Of a DNA stretch of 64,000 nucleotides, positions 44,269 to 56,334 are shown one piece after another. The DNA comes from Zoroaster sp. YZ-2022 (Eukaryota; Echinodermata; Asteroidea; Forcipulatida; Zoroasteridae), in contig CM055822.1 in the NCBI GenBank assembly GCA_029582265.1, positions 40,569,067-40,633,066 on the forward strand. Direction: 5' to 3'. The position numbers and the translations under genes were made by a program. Positions within the stretch are counted from its first letter, which is position 1. Each line of letters begins with the position of its first letter. A model generated the notes under the pieces. The model saw nothing but the letters and a program-made list of their open reading frames with translations, had not been told where the DNA came from and searched no databases.

Positions 44269-44956
44269 GGTGATGATTAAACCATGTGTTAGTGACAGTA
44301 ATGTTGTTCTTAAGACAGAATTGTATAAGTCTTTCACCTCTTTCATGCCTGCTACCTGAACCATATTTTCCGACAGCTTTTCCTAGTTCTCCTGAGCCAA
44401 CTCTTGCATTGAAGTCTCCCATAATGCATACAATGTCGTCAGACTTTGCATACTGCAAACAACTTTCGACCTCTGCGTAAAACCTTTCCACTACTTCATC
44501 CTCGTGTTCCTGTGTTGGTGCATACACTTGTATCAAAAATATATTAAAAGGTTTTGACATCAGTTTTGCAATTATAATTCTGTCTGATACAGGCCAGAAT
44601 CCAGAAAGTGATTTGGCAATGCTATTCTTCATTATGAGACCAACTCCGTGCCTGTGTGATTGGCCTCCTGAAAATATAAATGTAAAATTATCCTTGACAA
44701 TTTTCCCACTATTTGTCCATCTGCATTCTGCAATCCCCAGAATGTCCAGTTCCAATGCTTTCATTTCTTGCAAAGCATTATCCAGCTTTCCAGATTGATG
44801 CAATGTCCTCACATTCCAAGTACCAAAACGTAAGCACCTATCCCGGGTCTTCAAAACAGCGCCGTCAGAGTAGAGCCTCCCATTAGGGTTTGAGCCGGAC
44901 TCGCCATCTGCTGATTTACTAGTCACTAGGTTAGGTGCTTCTTCCCTGTAATTCAT
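44264..44956 (-). pseudogene. non-LTR retrotransposon ORF2, endonuclease half
   Basis: It starts at ATG 44956. The apurinic-type endonuclease reads RFGTWNVRTLHQSGKLDNAL, then ILGIAECRW (catalytic Glu), then IFLIQVYAPTQEHEDE and CIMGDFNARVG (catalytic Asp/Asn). It runs into the BEL LTR at NTWFNHHP. Removing BEL and one CAAGG joins it in frame to RRLHTWIKPGDTGRSQIDF at 36118, so the LINE was intact here when BEL arrived. This half shows no frame break. Confidence 0.9.
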
Positions 44957-45470
44957 ATCTGGATTCGTTGCAGGGGTCCCAACTCCTCCATCAATCGTTC
45001 ACATACTATTTTCAAGATCCATGGTTGACTATGGGGAATAATAATGCAGTGAGGCCCCCATCTCTTCTGCATATGACTTGCCACAAGTTACTTTGGCGTC
45101 AATAACTGTGCCCTGTGAGCCACTTCACCATGCCTATGCACCTTCAAAGCCATTGTCACTATGCCGTGATCTTCTGCCTCTTCTGCTGCTAAGGACTTCG
45201 TACAATTTCTTTAAAGGGTTGACGATCCCTCACATCATCCAGCTGTAGGGTGATGCTCGCCTCACATACTTTAGTCTGACAGTCAAATCAGTGTACCGGG
45301 GTATGGCCGTGGCGTGTACTACCACTTCTTGGAGCCATATGTGAGACTTGGGTATTTGTGGAGAACCAAGGCTTACTATCCAAGCATATCAGACACGCAT
45401 GCATGTGACTGACAGTAAATCAGAGGTACTATCTCTCACAAATACCCCCAAACACCCCTTTATCAGTTAA
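44957..45470 (-). other. probable LINE 5' region
   Basis: GC-richer than the AT-rich sequence beyond 45470 and directly upstream of the LINE start codon. It probably contains ORF1 remnants or the 5' UTR. No ORF1 domain was recognised and the true 5' end is not defined. Confidence 0.35.
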
Positions 45471-45889
45471 CTTTCAGTTATGAACTATATTGCTTGAATG
45501 AATGAAATAATTTGACCATTACCAATTGATTAGTCTTAGAAATGAGTTTTAATTGATTTGCTGCTGATAACAGCAAGGGAGCCCACCCGGTGAAGAGTGC
45601 CCCGTCCATGGCAGATAATCCTCACTGAATACGCCGTACGTAACCCGCCGTACTACTCCAGCTAGCGGTAGCCGTACCAGAGGTTAATCACGCCGGCCAT
45701 TTTTTTCTTGGAAGTTCTATTTTATTTTTGATCCAAAAAGCCTAGATTTTGAAAACTCTTTCGTGATGATTTTAAATTAATGAATAGGCCTACTTTTAAG
45801 TTCGTGGATACTTTACAGATTTCACGATGTTACAATGGCGTCCTTGCATTTTTTATTGTTTATTTATTTTTATTTATTTATTTATAAAA

Positions 45890-46120
45890 TTTGTGTACAG
45901 CGAAATCCTACAGTGGGGCGTAATGACAATGGGGCGTTATGACGATGGAGCGTCACTGTCCTTTCTCTATGATACTGACAGTAATACATGATATGTGCGT
46001 TGACCATATATGGTCACCCATGAAACTTTGCGACTTCCTTCACAGGATCTTGTGAAACAAATAAGCCTTATCGGAATTTGCTCATCCCCACCGCCTTTAT
46101 CTAAAGATCATAAACAGAAT
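45890..46120. repeat. 'GGGGCGTAATGACGATGGGGC' repeat, copy 2
   Basis: GAAATCCTACAGTGGGGCGT, then AATGACAATGGGGCGTTATG, and CTCATCCCCACCGCCTTTAT near 46082 are shared with 32540-33420. Confidence 0.55.
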
Positions 46121-48124
46121 ACTTAAATTGTTTATATCTAATCAATTTCAAAGAAAAATTCTCCGTAATATTGTCATAATACGTAAAAAAAAATTGTAAC
46201 TTTTTGGCTTTTTATATTATATTATATTTTATTATATTGTTTGATTATGTTTGGCAGCATTATGGAGAGCCACTAGATTGTGATTTGGTTCGCATTTTGG
46301 TAATCCTACAGGGGTGCTGTAATGTTTACCTTATTTTCATCATGTATTATGTATTTTATTTTTTCTCTAATTGTTTTTTTGCCATTGTGTTTGTGATTGT
46401 TTCTGCCCTGTGAAATAATAAATGAAATTAAATGAAATGAAATGTAACTTATCACCAAAATAATCGCCCCCTATTGACTTTTCACATATCCTCGTACACA
46501 AGGGTACTCATTTTTGCCAAGGTAAGAGGTTGTTTTTCAAGTCAATGCACATTGCGCATGCTTGCAGCAATCAGCGGTATACTGGGATTGTATCGGTGGG
46601 CACGAGCGAAGTAAGAACTAGGCCTACCCCCTGGGGACGCGGTTGCCAAAAAAGAGATAATCGTATTTTAGACAGGTTCCAGTTGTCCCTATTGCATGCA
46701 TGCACGGTGCGAGTCAAGTCACTAGAGTACAACGCCACGTTGTTGAAATCTGGCGCTCTTAATATGGACTGGAGTTCTCCACGAGCGGACGGACTTGTCA
46801 ATATTATCAATCGACAAACATCGAGCAAATAAGTCGACGAAAAACATCCTCAACAAATGTAACTAATGGGTAAGTACTCAAACGAAATTAGTTTTTAAAA
46901 TTGCGAAAAATTATGAATCGAATTTAAAAATGACGGCCGCTGAATCGTTATCCAGTATACATGTACTATGATGTAGTGCCCATAGGCCATAGTGTATCGC
47001 TGTTGGTGTACTAAATCTGAAAAGGTTTTACTGTCATACCTTCACTTTTTCTACAAAAAAATTACCTTTTACAAACAAACTTAACATATTAATTCTTAGA
47101 AAGAATGTAAAACATAGCCTTCAAACCCCCTCCTTGTATTACAATACGTTATATATCGTCCATGTAGGTAATTCGCCGCATTCGTGAAATGACGCACCTA
47201 CTTTTGGCTATAGCATTTCTCGGAAAACGTATGGCGTATTACTGGTTGCATAAACTTATCTAAGTCGTGCTTGTTACAGAAATAAAAATTATACTAGTGA
47301 AATTGTATGATTTACTGGAAAGTTAGTGCTTGTGAAAGTGGAAAAGTTGTTTAACCACTGATTTTACTAGATTTTTTCATGAACATCTGTGATTTTATTG
47401 TTCTATGCCGTCAACAAGCTATTGTCTGTGGAAATCAAAATATATGAATGCTTTGCATTTGCAATGATTTTGTAAAAGAAATACTGATCCTCAAAATGGA
47501 CACATTCCTTATAGAAGAAGTGAACAAAGACTACTTAATTCGTTGGTGTTTATTTCGACGGTAGTGGAAAATTGTTGAGAAAATTAAACATTAATGTCAT
47601 GGTTATGAAAATAAATCTATTATTAGACAAAATGTTAACAGCATTTTTACACATTTCAAAGTTTTAAAGTACTTTTTGCAAAACTTTTAACCACCTTCCA
47701 TTTTATTCGTTTTTCAAGAATATTGATTAAAAGTTTTGAGAGCTTCTCCAAATTATACCATTTTATTTTAAAAATTGAAAACAATATTTTTATTTTCAAG
47801 ATTAAAAGCAATTTTGCAACCATCTGGAATAAGATGAAACATGATTCAACTGTTTTTCTTCTTGGGTACATTTTCTGTTCCCCCATCAACTTTAACAGTT
47901 TGGGGGTGAGTCATTATACCAACATCAATTTTATGATGACCACAATTCTGTGCATCTCAAAAAACGGCGCTCAAGACGTCCACGCGTATGATCATGCATT
48001 TAAATTCCGCATTTTACAAGAGAATCCTTCACTGAAACAAATTGAAACACCAAACTGTTAATTTCATTTGTAAGTTACCCTCCAGTTGATTATATAACCT
48101 TAGGTGCGTCATTTAGGGTAAATT
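46121..48124. other. no gene confirmed; possible 5' exon near 46530-46870
   Basis: A segment with more CG at 46540-46860 contains a 100-codon open frame without recognisable domains and ends near a good donor (GGGTAAGTAC at 46869). It could be a non-coding first exon of a plus-strand transcript. The rest is AT-rich with no signal. Confidence 0.25.
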
Positions 48125-49798
48125 GAGGATACTGCATCAGGTTACCCCACCAGTGTGGCACGGGCCTGTATCCTTAGCCACACGTTGGTCTCATTGCCGC
48201 TAACGGTGAGGTTTTCTAGAAATTTTCTGAATTCCAGGCACTGAAATTGACGATATTTACAACTATTTTGACAAACGAGATATGTTCCTTACATGTTGAA
48301 CTATCTCGGCGCCCCCCCAAAATGGTGATTTTACTTACATTTATATTTTGTGACATTGATATAGGCCCGAAAAAATTACAAGACGATCGGCATTTTGCAG
48401 GTTTCAACTAGGGCTGTGCCGGGTATCTGGATACCCGACCGAAACTGTCATTAACCCGGTTCCATTTTTCGGTTCCGAGTGCCCGTAAACGACTTTTTAA
48501 AATTGGGACTTACACTTTCAGTGTGAACATAAATCTTTGACTATTGAACAATGTATTGTTTACACTTTTAGGAGCAATTTTATTAAAGAAATTACACTCT
48601 GATAACGCCTTTGTAGTATTTTATGGACATTTTCCATACACTTTTGTCCAACTGTTTGTGATACATTGTATCCAATCATTAAGACTCAAATAGACTGGCT
48701 GCAGCACGCTACAAACACGTATCAAACTAGCTGCTCAGGATGGAATGTTTGCCTATTGTTCACAGTAATTGGATTAGTGGGACAATAACTGCTGCTTTAT
48801 GCCTGAACTGGAGTGTGCACCATGATGTGTTAATAGAGGGGATTTTATTATAGGGGACGTCCTTATAAAAAAAAGTCGTGTTTAAATTGGTTTTGTTGTG
48901 TAATTATTTTGATGTGCCACCGACCATCCCTCAGCGTATCACCAACATACATTTATTTACCCACCGATACTGAGCTCTCTTGTGTATTACATTTGCCGAC
49001 AAGGTGACAATTTGTTTCAAAAGAAAGACATAAAAAGGGAGGTGTTAAGTCGGTCATTGTCTTTGAAACCAAACCAGCCGGAAGTATCTTGATATTCCTC
49101 CGTCAGTGCCCTAGATCCGAACGGGAGTTTTCCACCGCGGAAAATATCGTCACGGCAAAGCGGAGCTGCTTAATAACGTGAACATGCTGGTATTCCTGGC
49201 AATGAAAGCCCGCATAACTGCCAACCAACCAAAGTGAACATGATTTATAACTTATCAATAAGTAACAATCAGTACACCGCAACCGATTTTGAAAGAGAAA
49301 TATTGGGTTCTGAAAATAGTCTTAATTCTTAAAATCGTTGTTTAGCTTTATAAGTAGTAGTACTGGTAGTAGTATTTGTTGTTTTTAATTATTCCTAGCT
49401 AGGTCTCTTATAAATTCATTCTTTCAGGAAACAAGGTTTATTGACAGGTTTATTGACATTTAACTAAAGTTCATTGTGATAGAAACAAATTAATATTCAA
49501 GTTCTGATTTTAGATTCATAATATTTTGCAGTTTGTTAGTTTCATAATATTAAATATTATTTTAGTACGCAAAATCATGTCCTTATCCAAAGCCAACATG
49601 ACGAACGGGATAGATAGATAAACGTGTAAGGAACGTATCTAGTCTGTCAAAATAGTTGCAAATATCGTCAATTTCAGCGCCTGGAATTTAGAAAATTAAG
49701 ACAACACCGCAGTTAGCAGAAATGAGACCAACGTGTGGCCAAGGATACATGGTCCGTGTCACACTGGTGGGTAAATGCATCGGGTAGCCCCATTCTAG
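48125..49798. repeat. 1.67-kb inverted repeat element, arms about 170 bp
   Basis: The left arm (48137-48300) contains CCACACGTTGGTCTCATT, then CTGAAATTGACGATATTTAC and AACTATTTTGACA. The right arm (49610-49798) is its reverse complement at roughly 85% by eye. The interior has no open frame and is interrupted by a hAT-type MITE fragment. This looks like a foldback or long-TIR non-autonomous element. Confidence 0.7.
48409..48660. mobile_element. hAT-type MITE, copy 2, right end missing
   Basis: The left end TAGGGCTGTGCCGGGTATCT, then GGATACCCGACCGAAAC, matches copy 1. No GCACAGCCCTA end or repeat of the flanking GTTTCAAC was found, so the right end is deleted or too diverged. Confidence 0.7.
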
Positions 49799-50094
49799 GG
49801 CCAATGTACTGGAAGGTCCTACTAAAAACCGACAACTGACAACACAAAAGTTATATGTTTATAAGAGACAGTGGCATACATAAAGAGTTTGTTTTTGAGT
49901 TTAATTTGTATTGCTAATTAAAACCACATTTTCAAAAACTGAATCCCTGTATGTATGCCACTGTCCCTTATAAACTTAATTTTAACTTTATTTTTGAGTT
50001 TTCAGTGCATTTAGAACATGTTGTTGTGAGTTGTCGTCAGTTGTCGGTTTTTAGTAGGACCCGTACTGGGCCCCCCTCCGTATCCTTGGCCCGG
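49796..50094. mobile_element. hairpin MITE with GGGCCAA ends
   Basis: TACTGGAAGGTCCTACTAAA, then AACCGACAACTGACAAC and GACAGTGGCATACAT at 49807-49881, are inverted at 49950-50068 (ATGTATGCCACTGTCCCTTA ... TTTTTAGTAGGACCCGTACT). Outer GGGCCAATGTAC and GTATCCTTGGCCC ends are related to the element at 50357. Confidence 0.65.
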
Positions 50095-50176
50095 CCTAGT
50101 GCCACATGTACAAACATTTGTGTGATTTTTCAACTTTTGATCTGCTAATTATTACGATCTAAAATTTTGTGGTTGG

Positions 50177-50342
50177 GTAAGCTTGCCCAAGCAGACACTT
50201 TTGGCATAGTTTAATATTGTGAAATTGGTAAATTTTGTGAACATTTATATTTTATTTCATTATTTTTTTCAACAATGTTTCAACAATTTCATGAAAGAAT
50301 AATGGATTTTATGCCAAAAGTGTCTGCTTGGGCATCGTTACA
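50177..50342. repeat. perfect 24-bp inverted repeat with AT-rich loop
   Basis: GCCCAAGCAGACACTTTTGG (continuing CATA) at 50185-50208 is perfectly inverted at 50310-50333. About 100 bp of AT-rich sequence separates the arms. Confidence 0.8.
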
Positions 50343-50356
50343 TAATTACTAAGTGT

Positions 50357-50809
50357 TAGGGCCAAGGATACGGAAGTAGAATGTCGTATCCGACCGCCAC
50401 TTTTTCTCATTCAATATAACCAACAATGTAATCTTACCTACCTAGTAAGGTAGAGAACATATCGATGATGGACATATACTTCAAATTATTCAAGGATATT
50501 TATTTCATGAAAAATCGGGCATATTTGGTGTACGATGACTTCCTCTGTCATGTCAGTCTGATCTTGTCAACTCCCGATTAGTGAACAACACAGTCATTGT
50601 ACATGCGTAGTGGCAACTATAAGAGGATCCGTCTATTTTCTGAAACCATCATAAAAGTGGATTTTAAAGATAAATTTCATTTTCTGTACCCCCAAAATCG
50701 CTAGAATAATTTTTTAACATGTTAGTAGTTGCAGAACAAATTCAAAAACCCCTTTAAAAAGTGGCGGTCGTATACGACATTCTTTCCGAGTCCAGTATTT
50801 TTGGCCCTA
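50357..50809. mobile_element. MITE with GGGCCAAGGATACGG ends
   Basis: The left end TAGGGCCAAGGATACGGAAG, then AATGTCGTATCCGACCGCCA, is inverted at 50757-50809 (GTGGCGGTCGTATACGACAT ... TTTGGCCCTA). The interior is non-coding. Confidence 0.7.
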
Positions 50810-50829
50810 GAATGGGGTCCTCCCAATTA

Positions 50830-52080
50830 AATCTCATTCCCCCCCCCCCCCAGGGAATCATGATATAATAGTGGGCCAACTGGTTGCACTTCGTGGAATA
50901 AGACTGGCCAAATATTGTGGAAATGGAAGGTTCCGTTTTTAAAATGTAGGATTCGTTTACAAGTTTTGTGAATTTGTAAACGTTGAGTGAGTTTTTGTGT
51001 ATTTGTAAACATCACAACCCTACTTTTTTTTGGTTTGAAGTTGAATCTAAACGATGTTTAAATTTGTTTTGCAATCTTTCTACAGATCAGTCTGGCTGGA
51101 ATATGGGAATAACATGATAGCTTCAACGGTGTAGCATGCTGCCCTCTTCCTGCGGCTAATGACCATCAGATGGTATTGTAGCTCTACTATAGGGTGTGTC
51201 AACTTATTGAGGGATTTCTGTGAAACTTAGTGGTGAGTTTGACATATATTATCAGGTTTTTAAAGGGAAGGTACAAGATTGGTAATGCACGTCCATTTCA
51301 AGCCTCCAGTTTTCAAGAAATATCATACATTGGAAACTAACCTGTGAACATTTCATCAGAATAGGTTCCCATGTTGAAAAAGAAAAAAAAACTGTTACAA
51401 ATCAAGTTAGCTTTCAGATAATAATGTGGTAATTTTGTGTTCAGGGCATAACCAATACTGTACCTTTCCTTTAAACGATTATTTAAGTGATATCAGTTTT
51501 TGTCATCCAAGATATATCATCAAACATATATCGCGATTTGTTTCTTCATGCATGATTGCATTAGAGCCGATAAACACGGGTATGTACCCCTCTAAGCATC
51601 CCAAAAATCGCCAGCACTTGGCTGAGACACGTGCAATCACGCTTTTCATGCATGCACAATGGACATTGGCAAATTCGTTTCACAAAGTACATTAGAATTA
51701 TGTTTTAGAAATGTCATGAGCATCGACTTGATCAAGGAGCCATAATTCAGAAGCTCTTATGGCCCACAACATACTCAGTTCGGCACAGTCAATGCATTAT
51801 ACAATTCAGTATTAGTCTACTTTCATAGTTTACAGAACACCTACGTTGTACTGGCTAGGTATAAAAATGAATATGCAACATATTGAACATATATTCATGA
51901 GCATCGAACGGCCAATAACAATACACATGTAAATTTGCTACTATGCAAATCTATCCAATCACGAAGCACAGAAATGTTTCTATGTTTTCGTATGTGTTGG
52001 GTTCTTGTGGGAATTCCCTATAATCATGAAATTATGGCTCAGTAGAATAAGATTTGTAAATATAAAGTAATAATACCTAG
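50830..52080. other. no gene confirmed
   Basis: It contains a 13-base C run near 50840. A possible non-coding exon follows acceptor TTTCTACAG at about 51085. Sequence near 51405 (AAGTTAGCTTTCAGATAATA) is shared with 22320, a short dispersed repeat. Confidence 0.25.
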
Positions 52081-52679
52081 TAGGGGTGTCGATATTGAAT
52101 TTTGTTGATAGTCGATATATATCGTCTCAATATGCAGATTTTTTAAATACATGAAAAAATGTATGTATTGTAGTTTAACCCTCCTGTAGGTTTAACACTC
52201 AAAGACACTCAACATTTTTATGTCGCTCTTAACCCATTGACTTTGTGCAGTGCACTCAAATAAATGTGGCTTGGATAGGTCAAACCAAAACCACTAGACA
52301 GTACATACACATCTCTGTGTGACTCTGTGGTTTGACCATTGACATACATATTGGCAATGCAACCAAAAATACTCAAGTGACTGTCTGTGAGTGCCGTGCT
52401 GACTGGGCCAAATTTCAGCCTGGGCATAGGAGGGTTAATGAGATTGGACACCAACAAACCTACTTTCACATGCAAGTAAAGGACAGTCACTCCAAAATGA
52501 GCCGAGTTTTTACAGACAATTGATCACTCCAATGATATTTTAACTAAAAAGAGTGATATAAATTTAATATTGGCTATATTTTTGGAAATTCGTCTATTTC
52601 GATTTTTTTCAAAACAATAACCGATTTAGCCGATATATATTTTTTTAATATCGTATCATTATGATATCGTCCTCCCCTA
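52081..52679. mobile_element. hAT-like MITE, TAGGGGTGTCGATA ends (599 bp)
   Basis: The left end TAGGGGTGTCGATATTG and the right end GATATCGTCCTCCCCTA are imperfectly inverted. Flanks ATACCTAG (52073-52080) and ATACGTAG (52680-52687) give an 8-bp duplication with one mismatch. A TTAA-type element is nested inside. Confidence 0.75.
52175..52438. mobile_element. TTAA-type MITE nested in the hAT-like MITE
   Basis: It starts TTAACCCTCCTGTAGG and ends CATAGGAGGGTTAA; TTAA at both edges is the likely target duplication. The termini resemble family B, while the interior differs. Confidence 0.7.
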
Positions 52680-52925
52680 ATACGTAGGATTTAGTTTAGT
52701 ACAGTCTTTATGATTATTTTTGACTAGCCCACTGGAGTACAGTTTAGATCGAACCATGGTTTGTTTCGTAACATCAAATTGTGAAAAATCTTTCATACAA
52801 ATGAATAAGCAGTGGAATAAATAATAGTAGTTTTGTATTACACAGTGAAAAACATCAGTAACATGTTATATAAGGACCTTTTCATTATTTTTCTGTTCTT
52901 CAAACAAAAAATCATGGTAAAACCG

Positions 52926-53024
52926 TGGTTTTTCTTTTTTGGCGGAAAACTGCCTAGCCAAAAATTGAAAACTGCCAAAGCACGATCTATTACATGTAGA
53001 TGTCCAGCCACAATACCAATTTAA
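52926..53024. repeat. 99-bp exact direct repeat, copy 1
   Basis: Identical base for base with 53972-54070. It starts TGGTTTTTCTTTTTTGGCGG and ends CAGCCACAATACCAATTTAA. Flanks differ on both sides. Confidence 0.9.
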
Positions 53025-53382
53025 TCAGAGGATCAGAGACCATCATGGTGGTGAATAAAGAGAAACAACCTCATATGGGCGGCTCCTATGTGATCAAACA
53101 GTCGACTTACCACTGAAGTAGTTCGCTTTTGTTTCTCACTTCCGAAGAGTACAGTTGAAGACTGTTTTTATGGAATTTCTAACTTAACTCACAATCGCAA
53201 TTTTCCGATATCTCGTTATTTGATATTATCGCCCAAGCTTAATCTGTACATGTTGCTTATTTGTCCGTTTTAAAAGGTATTTTAAACACAACATTTTGAC
53301 AAATAGTGTAGTCATCACTTGCAGGGACTTTGCAATTTGGCCTGAAAATTAATTCAGAAATGACAGATTAGACAAAGTATAT

Positions 53383-53640
53383 TACTCAAAACAATTTATG
53401 GAACACCGGATTTTAACATCAAATAGGTTTGAAATGTTCCATGAACCGGGATTTTCATTTGCAACCCCCTCCTCTCTTTCAGTAGTCATGTCATGAAATG
53501 TGTAATCACTACATGTATCCTTTCATCTGTTTCATTGTGCAGTTGTTTCTCATCAATTCTGTGAAACATTGTGTTTATCTGAAATAAATGATCTTGCTTT
53601 AACTGAGATTATTCCGGTGTTCCCTAAATTGTTTTGAGTA
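53383..53640. mobile_element. MITE with TACTCAAAACAATTTA ends (258 bp)
   Basis: TACTCAAAACAATTTATGGA, then ACACCGG at the left; CCGGTGTTCCCTAAATTGTT, then TTGAGTA at the right. GTATAT flanks both sides (53377-53382 and 53641-53646). It lies between the two 99-bp direct repeats. Confidence 0.8.
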
Positions 53641-53971
53641 GTATATTATAATTTCATAGGAAATACATTTATAATTTATTTACTGTTGGTATTCCCAATT
53701 TAAGTATAGGGTGTCGAAGACAGAACATTAACATGTATGATAGTTGCTCTCAAAAGTTATACGACCAAATTACAAAGTACCCTGTTATAATCTAACAGGC
53801 ATTAACTGATGAGATATAGAATTTGGCAAATAACTTTCCAAAATTCAAAAAGCTTTTCTTAAACATTACAGAACCTTGGCATTAATATTTGAGAATTACC
53901 GATACTACATGTATGCCTTCCTCTTGTTATTACTGTGTTCAATTTCATTTCACCAAAGTTATTCAAGAACT

Positions 53972-54070
53972 TGGTTTTTCTTTTTTGGCGGAAAACTGCC
54001 TAGCCAAAAATTGAAAACTGCCAAAGCACGATCTATTACATGTAGATGTCCAGCCACAATACCAATTTAA
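53972..54070. repeat. 99-bp exact direct repeat, copy 2
   Basis: Same 99 bp as 52926-53024, in the same orientation, 1046 bp downstream. Confidence 0.9.
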
Positions 54071-54412
54071 CCCTCATTTTGTTTTTTCCTGTAGGGATGC
54101 TTGCTACCTCCAAGACGAGTCATTTCCTGCTGTGAGTAACGTACTGATGACCCAGTCTTAAATATGTTCGCTTCATCTTGGGATACCTACGACCGACAAA
54201 GGGATACATGATCTGCTTCTGTGGGAACAAACATTGGCTGGCTTTGCCCAAAAAGTTTGACCCGATGATGATTACTGATTAAGAAAGTTGAAACCATTGT
54301 AATGTATTTTGTGAATTCAAACTTATCAATGCTATATATTCCTTTTTAATTTCATATAGAATAATAAAAAAATATTCTGTGAAATTGTCAGCTTTGTGTA
54401 GTTGTAATGTGG

Positions 54413-56093
54413 AATTTATGAAAAAGAACATTTTCCTAAATTAAAACAGAAAAAATGGTTTCACTTAAAAGCGGCCAGTCATCTTGCATATGTAGCAACA
54501 TTCTAATGTGTTTATTGAATTTGAACTAAAAGTAGTCACTGTTATTATACTCTTAAGGTATTGTTAATTTCATATTGAATAATAGTGATTTGAAACATTG
54601 CTCACTCATAATGATATCCTGTTGACAGTTTCAGCTCTTTAAAACCTGGTGTCCTATAGTTTGTATTAACACAAAAACATGAATTTAAGAAAGAGAACTC
54701 TTTCCTAAATTCAACTGGAAAACATTTCAGTAATGTAGAATTACCAATGCTATGTCTTTCAATTGGAACATTATTTTACAGTATGATTGTTACTTTTCAG
54801 ATAATAATTCTGTAATGTACAGAATTTTAAGAAGTACATGTGTTTTGCTTGTTCTTAATGATAAAAATATGCTGTCAAAGTTTTAGCTTTGTAAAAAGTA
54901 ATAACTTTTTCCTAAATTCAAATGAGTTCACGTATCTTTGAAACAATGATGTTGTTATACAAGATGATGTTCGTGCTCGTGAAATTTAAGAAAGAGAACT
55001 CTTTCCTAAATTAAAAAGTTCATGATGCATATATGTTAGCAACATTCTAATGTTTTCTGAATGTTCTATAGTTTGTACAAACACAAAAAGTACTCTTTTC
55101 TAAATTCAAATAGAAAACATTATTTCACATCTTAAAAATATTAGTAATGTAGAATTACCAATGCTTTGAAAGTTTCAAAGTAGCTGGTCAAGCCGCACAA
55201 ATTTAAGAAAGAGAATTATTTTCTGAACGTAATAATGGAGGCATTTTTAAAGCGCTCTTATAATATGACGTATCAGAGCACTGTACATTATTACCCCGGT
55301 TCATTAGGCGCATAAATCATTCCTGAAACCATCTCAGCTCCGTGGGAGTATACAGCTCAATTGCTGCCATTTCGGGCTAATCAACCAACTCTGGCCTCAC
55401 ATGTACCCATTTACTCCTGGGTGGAGAGAAGCAATTATGGTAAAGTGTCTTGCTCGAGGACACAAGGTCGTGATTCGAACCCACATTCTGACCACTCGGC
55501 CATCAGAACACAAATTATTCATAAAATGCTTTAACGTGGAGTCTTGAGAAAAACATTTTACAGTATGATTGTTACCTTTTAGATAATTTTGTAATATTGT
55601 ACAAGATTATTTTAAGAAGTATGTGTTTTGCTGACTCGTAATGCAAGAAATATTTCCTAAATTCAAATAATGTAATGTTTTTTATATGAAGGTGGTAAAT
55701 GCACATAACATCTTGTTAGGTATGTAAATGTAGGAAATGGAACTTTCCTAAATTCAAATGATTCGATGTATTTTTCTGATAATGTTGTACAAGATGTTTT
55801 TGCAAAATGAAGAAGGTAAACACACGTAACATCTTGTTTTTAAATCCAGGTGCGTAACCCTACCTTGAAAAACATGCATGTTTTTCAAGGGAGGTTATAA
55901 ATAACGAACAAAAATCCTGTGAAATATTCAGCTTTGTGCAAAATTTATGAAAGAGAACTCGTTCCTAAATTCAAACAGCGTTAACGTGGAGTCTTGAGAA
56001 AAACATTTTACAATATTGTACAACATTATTTTAAGAAGTACATGTGTTTTGCTTGTAATGTGGAATTTACGAAAGAGAACTCTTTCTTGAATA
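54413..56093. repeat. array of about ten 30-bp palindromes
   Basis: Core AATTTAAGAAAGAG-AA-CTCTTTCCTAAATT: two 14-bp arms around AA. Copies, some partial, are at 54413, 54682, 54893, 54983, 55085, 55199, 55645, 55732, 55942 and 56064. Other blocks recur between them, such as ATTTTACAGTATGATTGTTA at 54772, 55556 and 56142, and AACGTGGAGTCTTGAGAAAA at 55534 and 55982. The array is thus a diverged higher-order repeat. A SINE copy has inserted in it. Confidence 0.75.
55255..55512 (-). repeat. tRNA-derived SINE, copy 2, inverted and degraded
   Basis: The reverse complement of the 5736-6070 body: GAGAGAAGCAATTATGGTAA, then GTGTCTTGCTCGAGGACACA, and a B-box remnant GATTCGAACC at 55473. Part of the tRNA head between the A and B boxes is deleted. 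Confidence 0.75.
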
Positions 56094-56189
56094 TAAATTA
56101 TTTCACTTTTATTATAAATGCTTTAGTGTGTGGCGAAAAATATTTTACAGTATGATCGTTACCTTTTAGATAATTCTGTAATATAGGCC

Positions 56190-56268
56190 AGTAGGCAGGG
56201 GAAAAGCCTGGGCCTGGCCGGGCTTCTCAAAGGCTTGGCTGTACCATGACTTTGGCCCTTGTCCCTAA
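56190..56268. mobile_element. MITE family C, right half
   Basis: GCCTGGCCGGGCTTCTCAAA, then GGCTTGGCTGTACCATGACT and TTGGCCCTTGTCCCTAAA. The left arm is missing. Confidence 0.7.
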
Positions 56269-56334
56269 ATGCTCATTATTATTACTAATGCCACAACAGT
56301 GTGATTGCAGTTTTTTATACAATATTTTTTGTCT

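Noticed and set aside
46530..46832. 100-codon plus-strand frame near CG-rich sequence
   Set aside because: No domain, and the opposite strand is equally open; at most a non-coding first exon.
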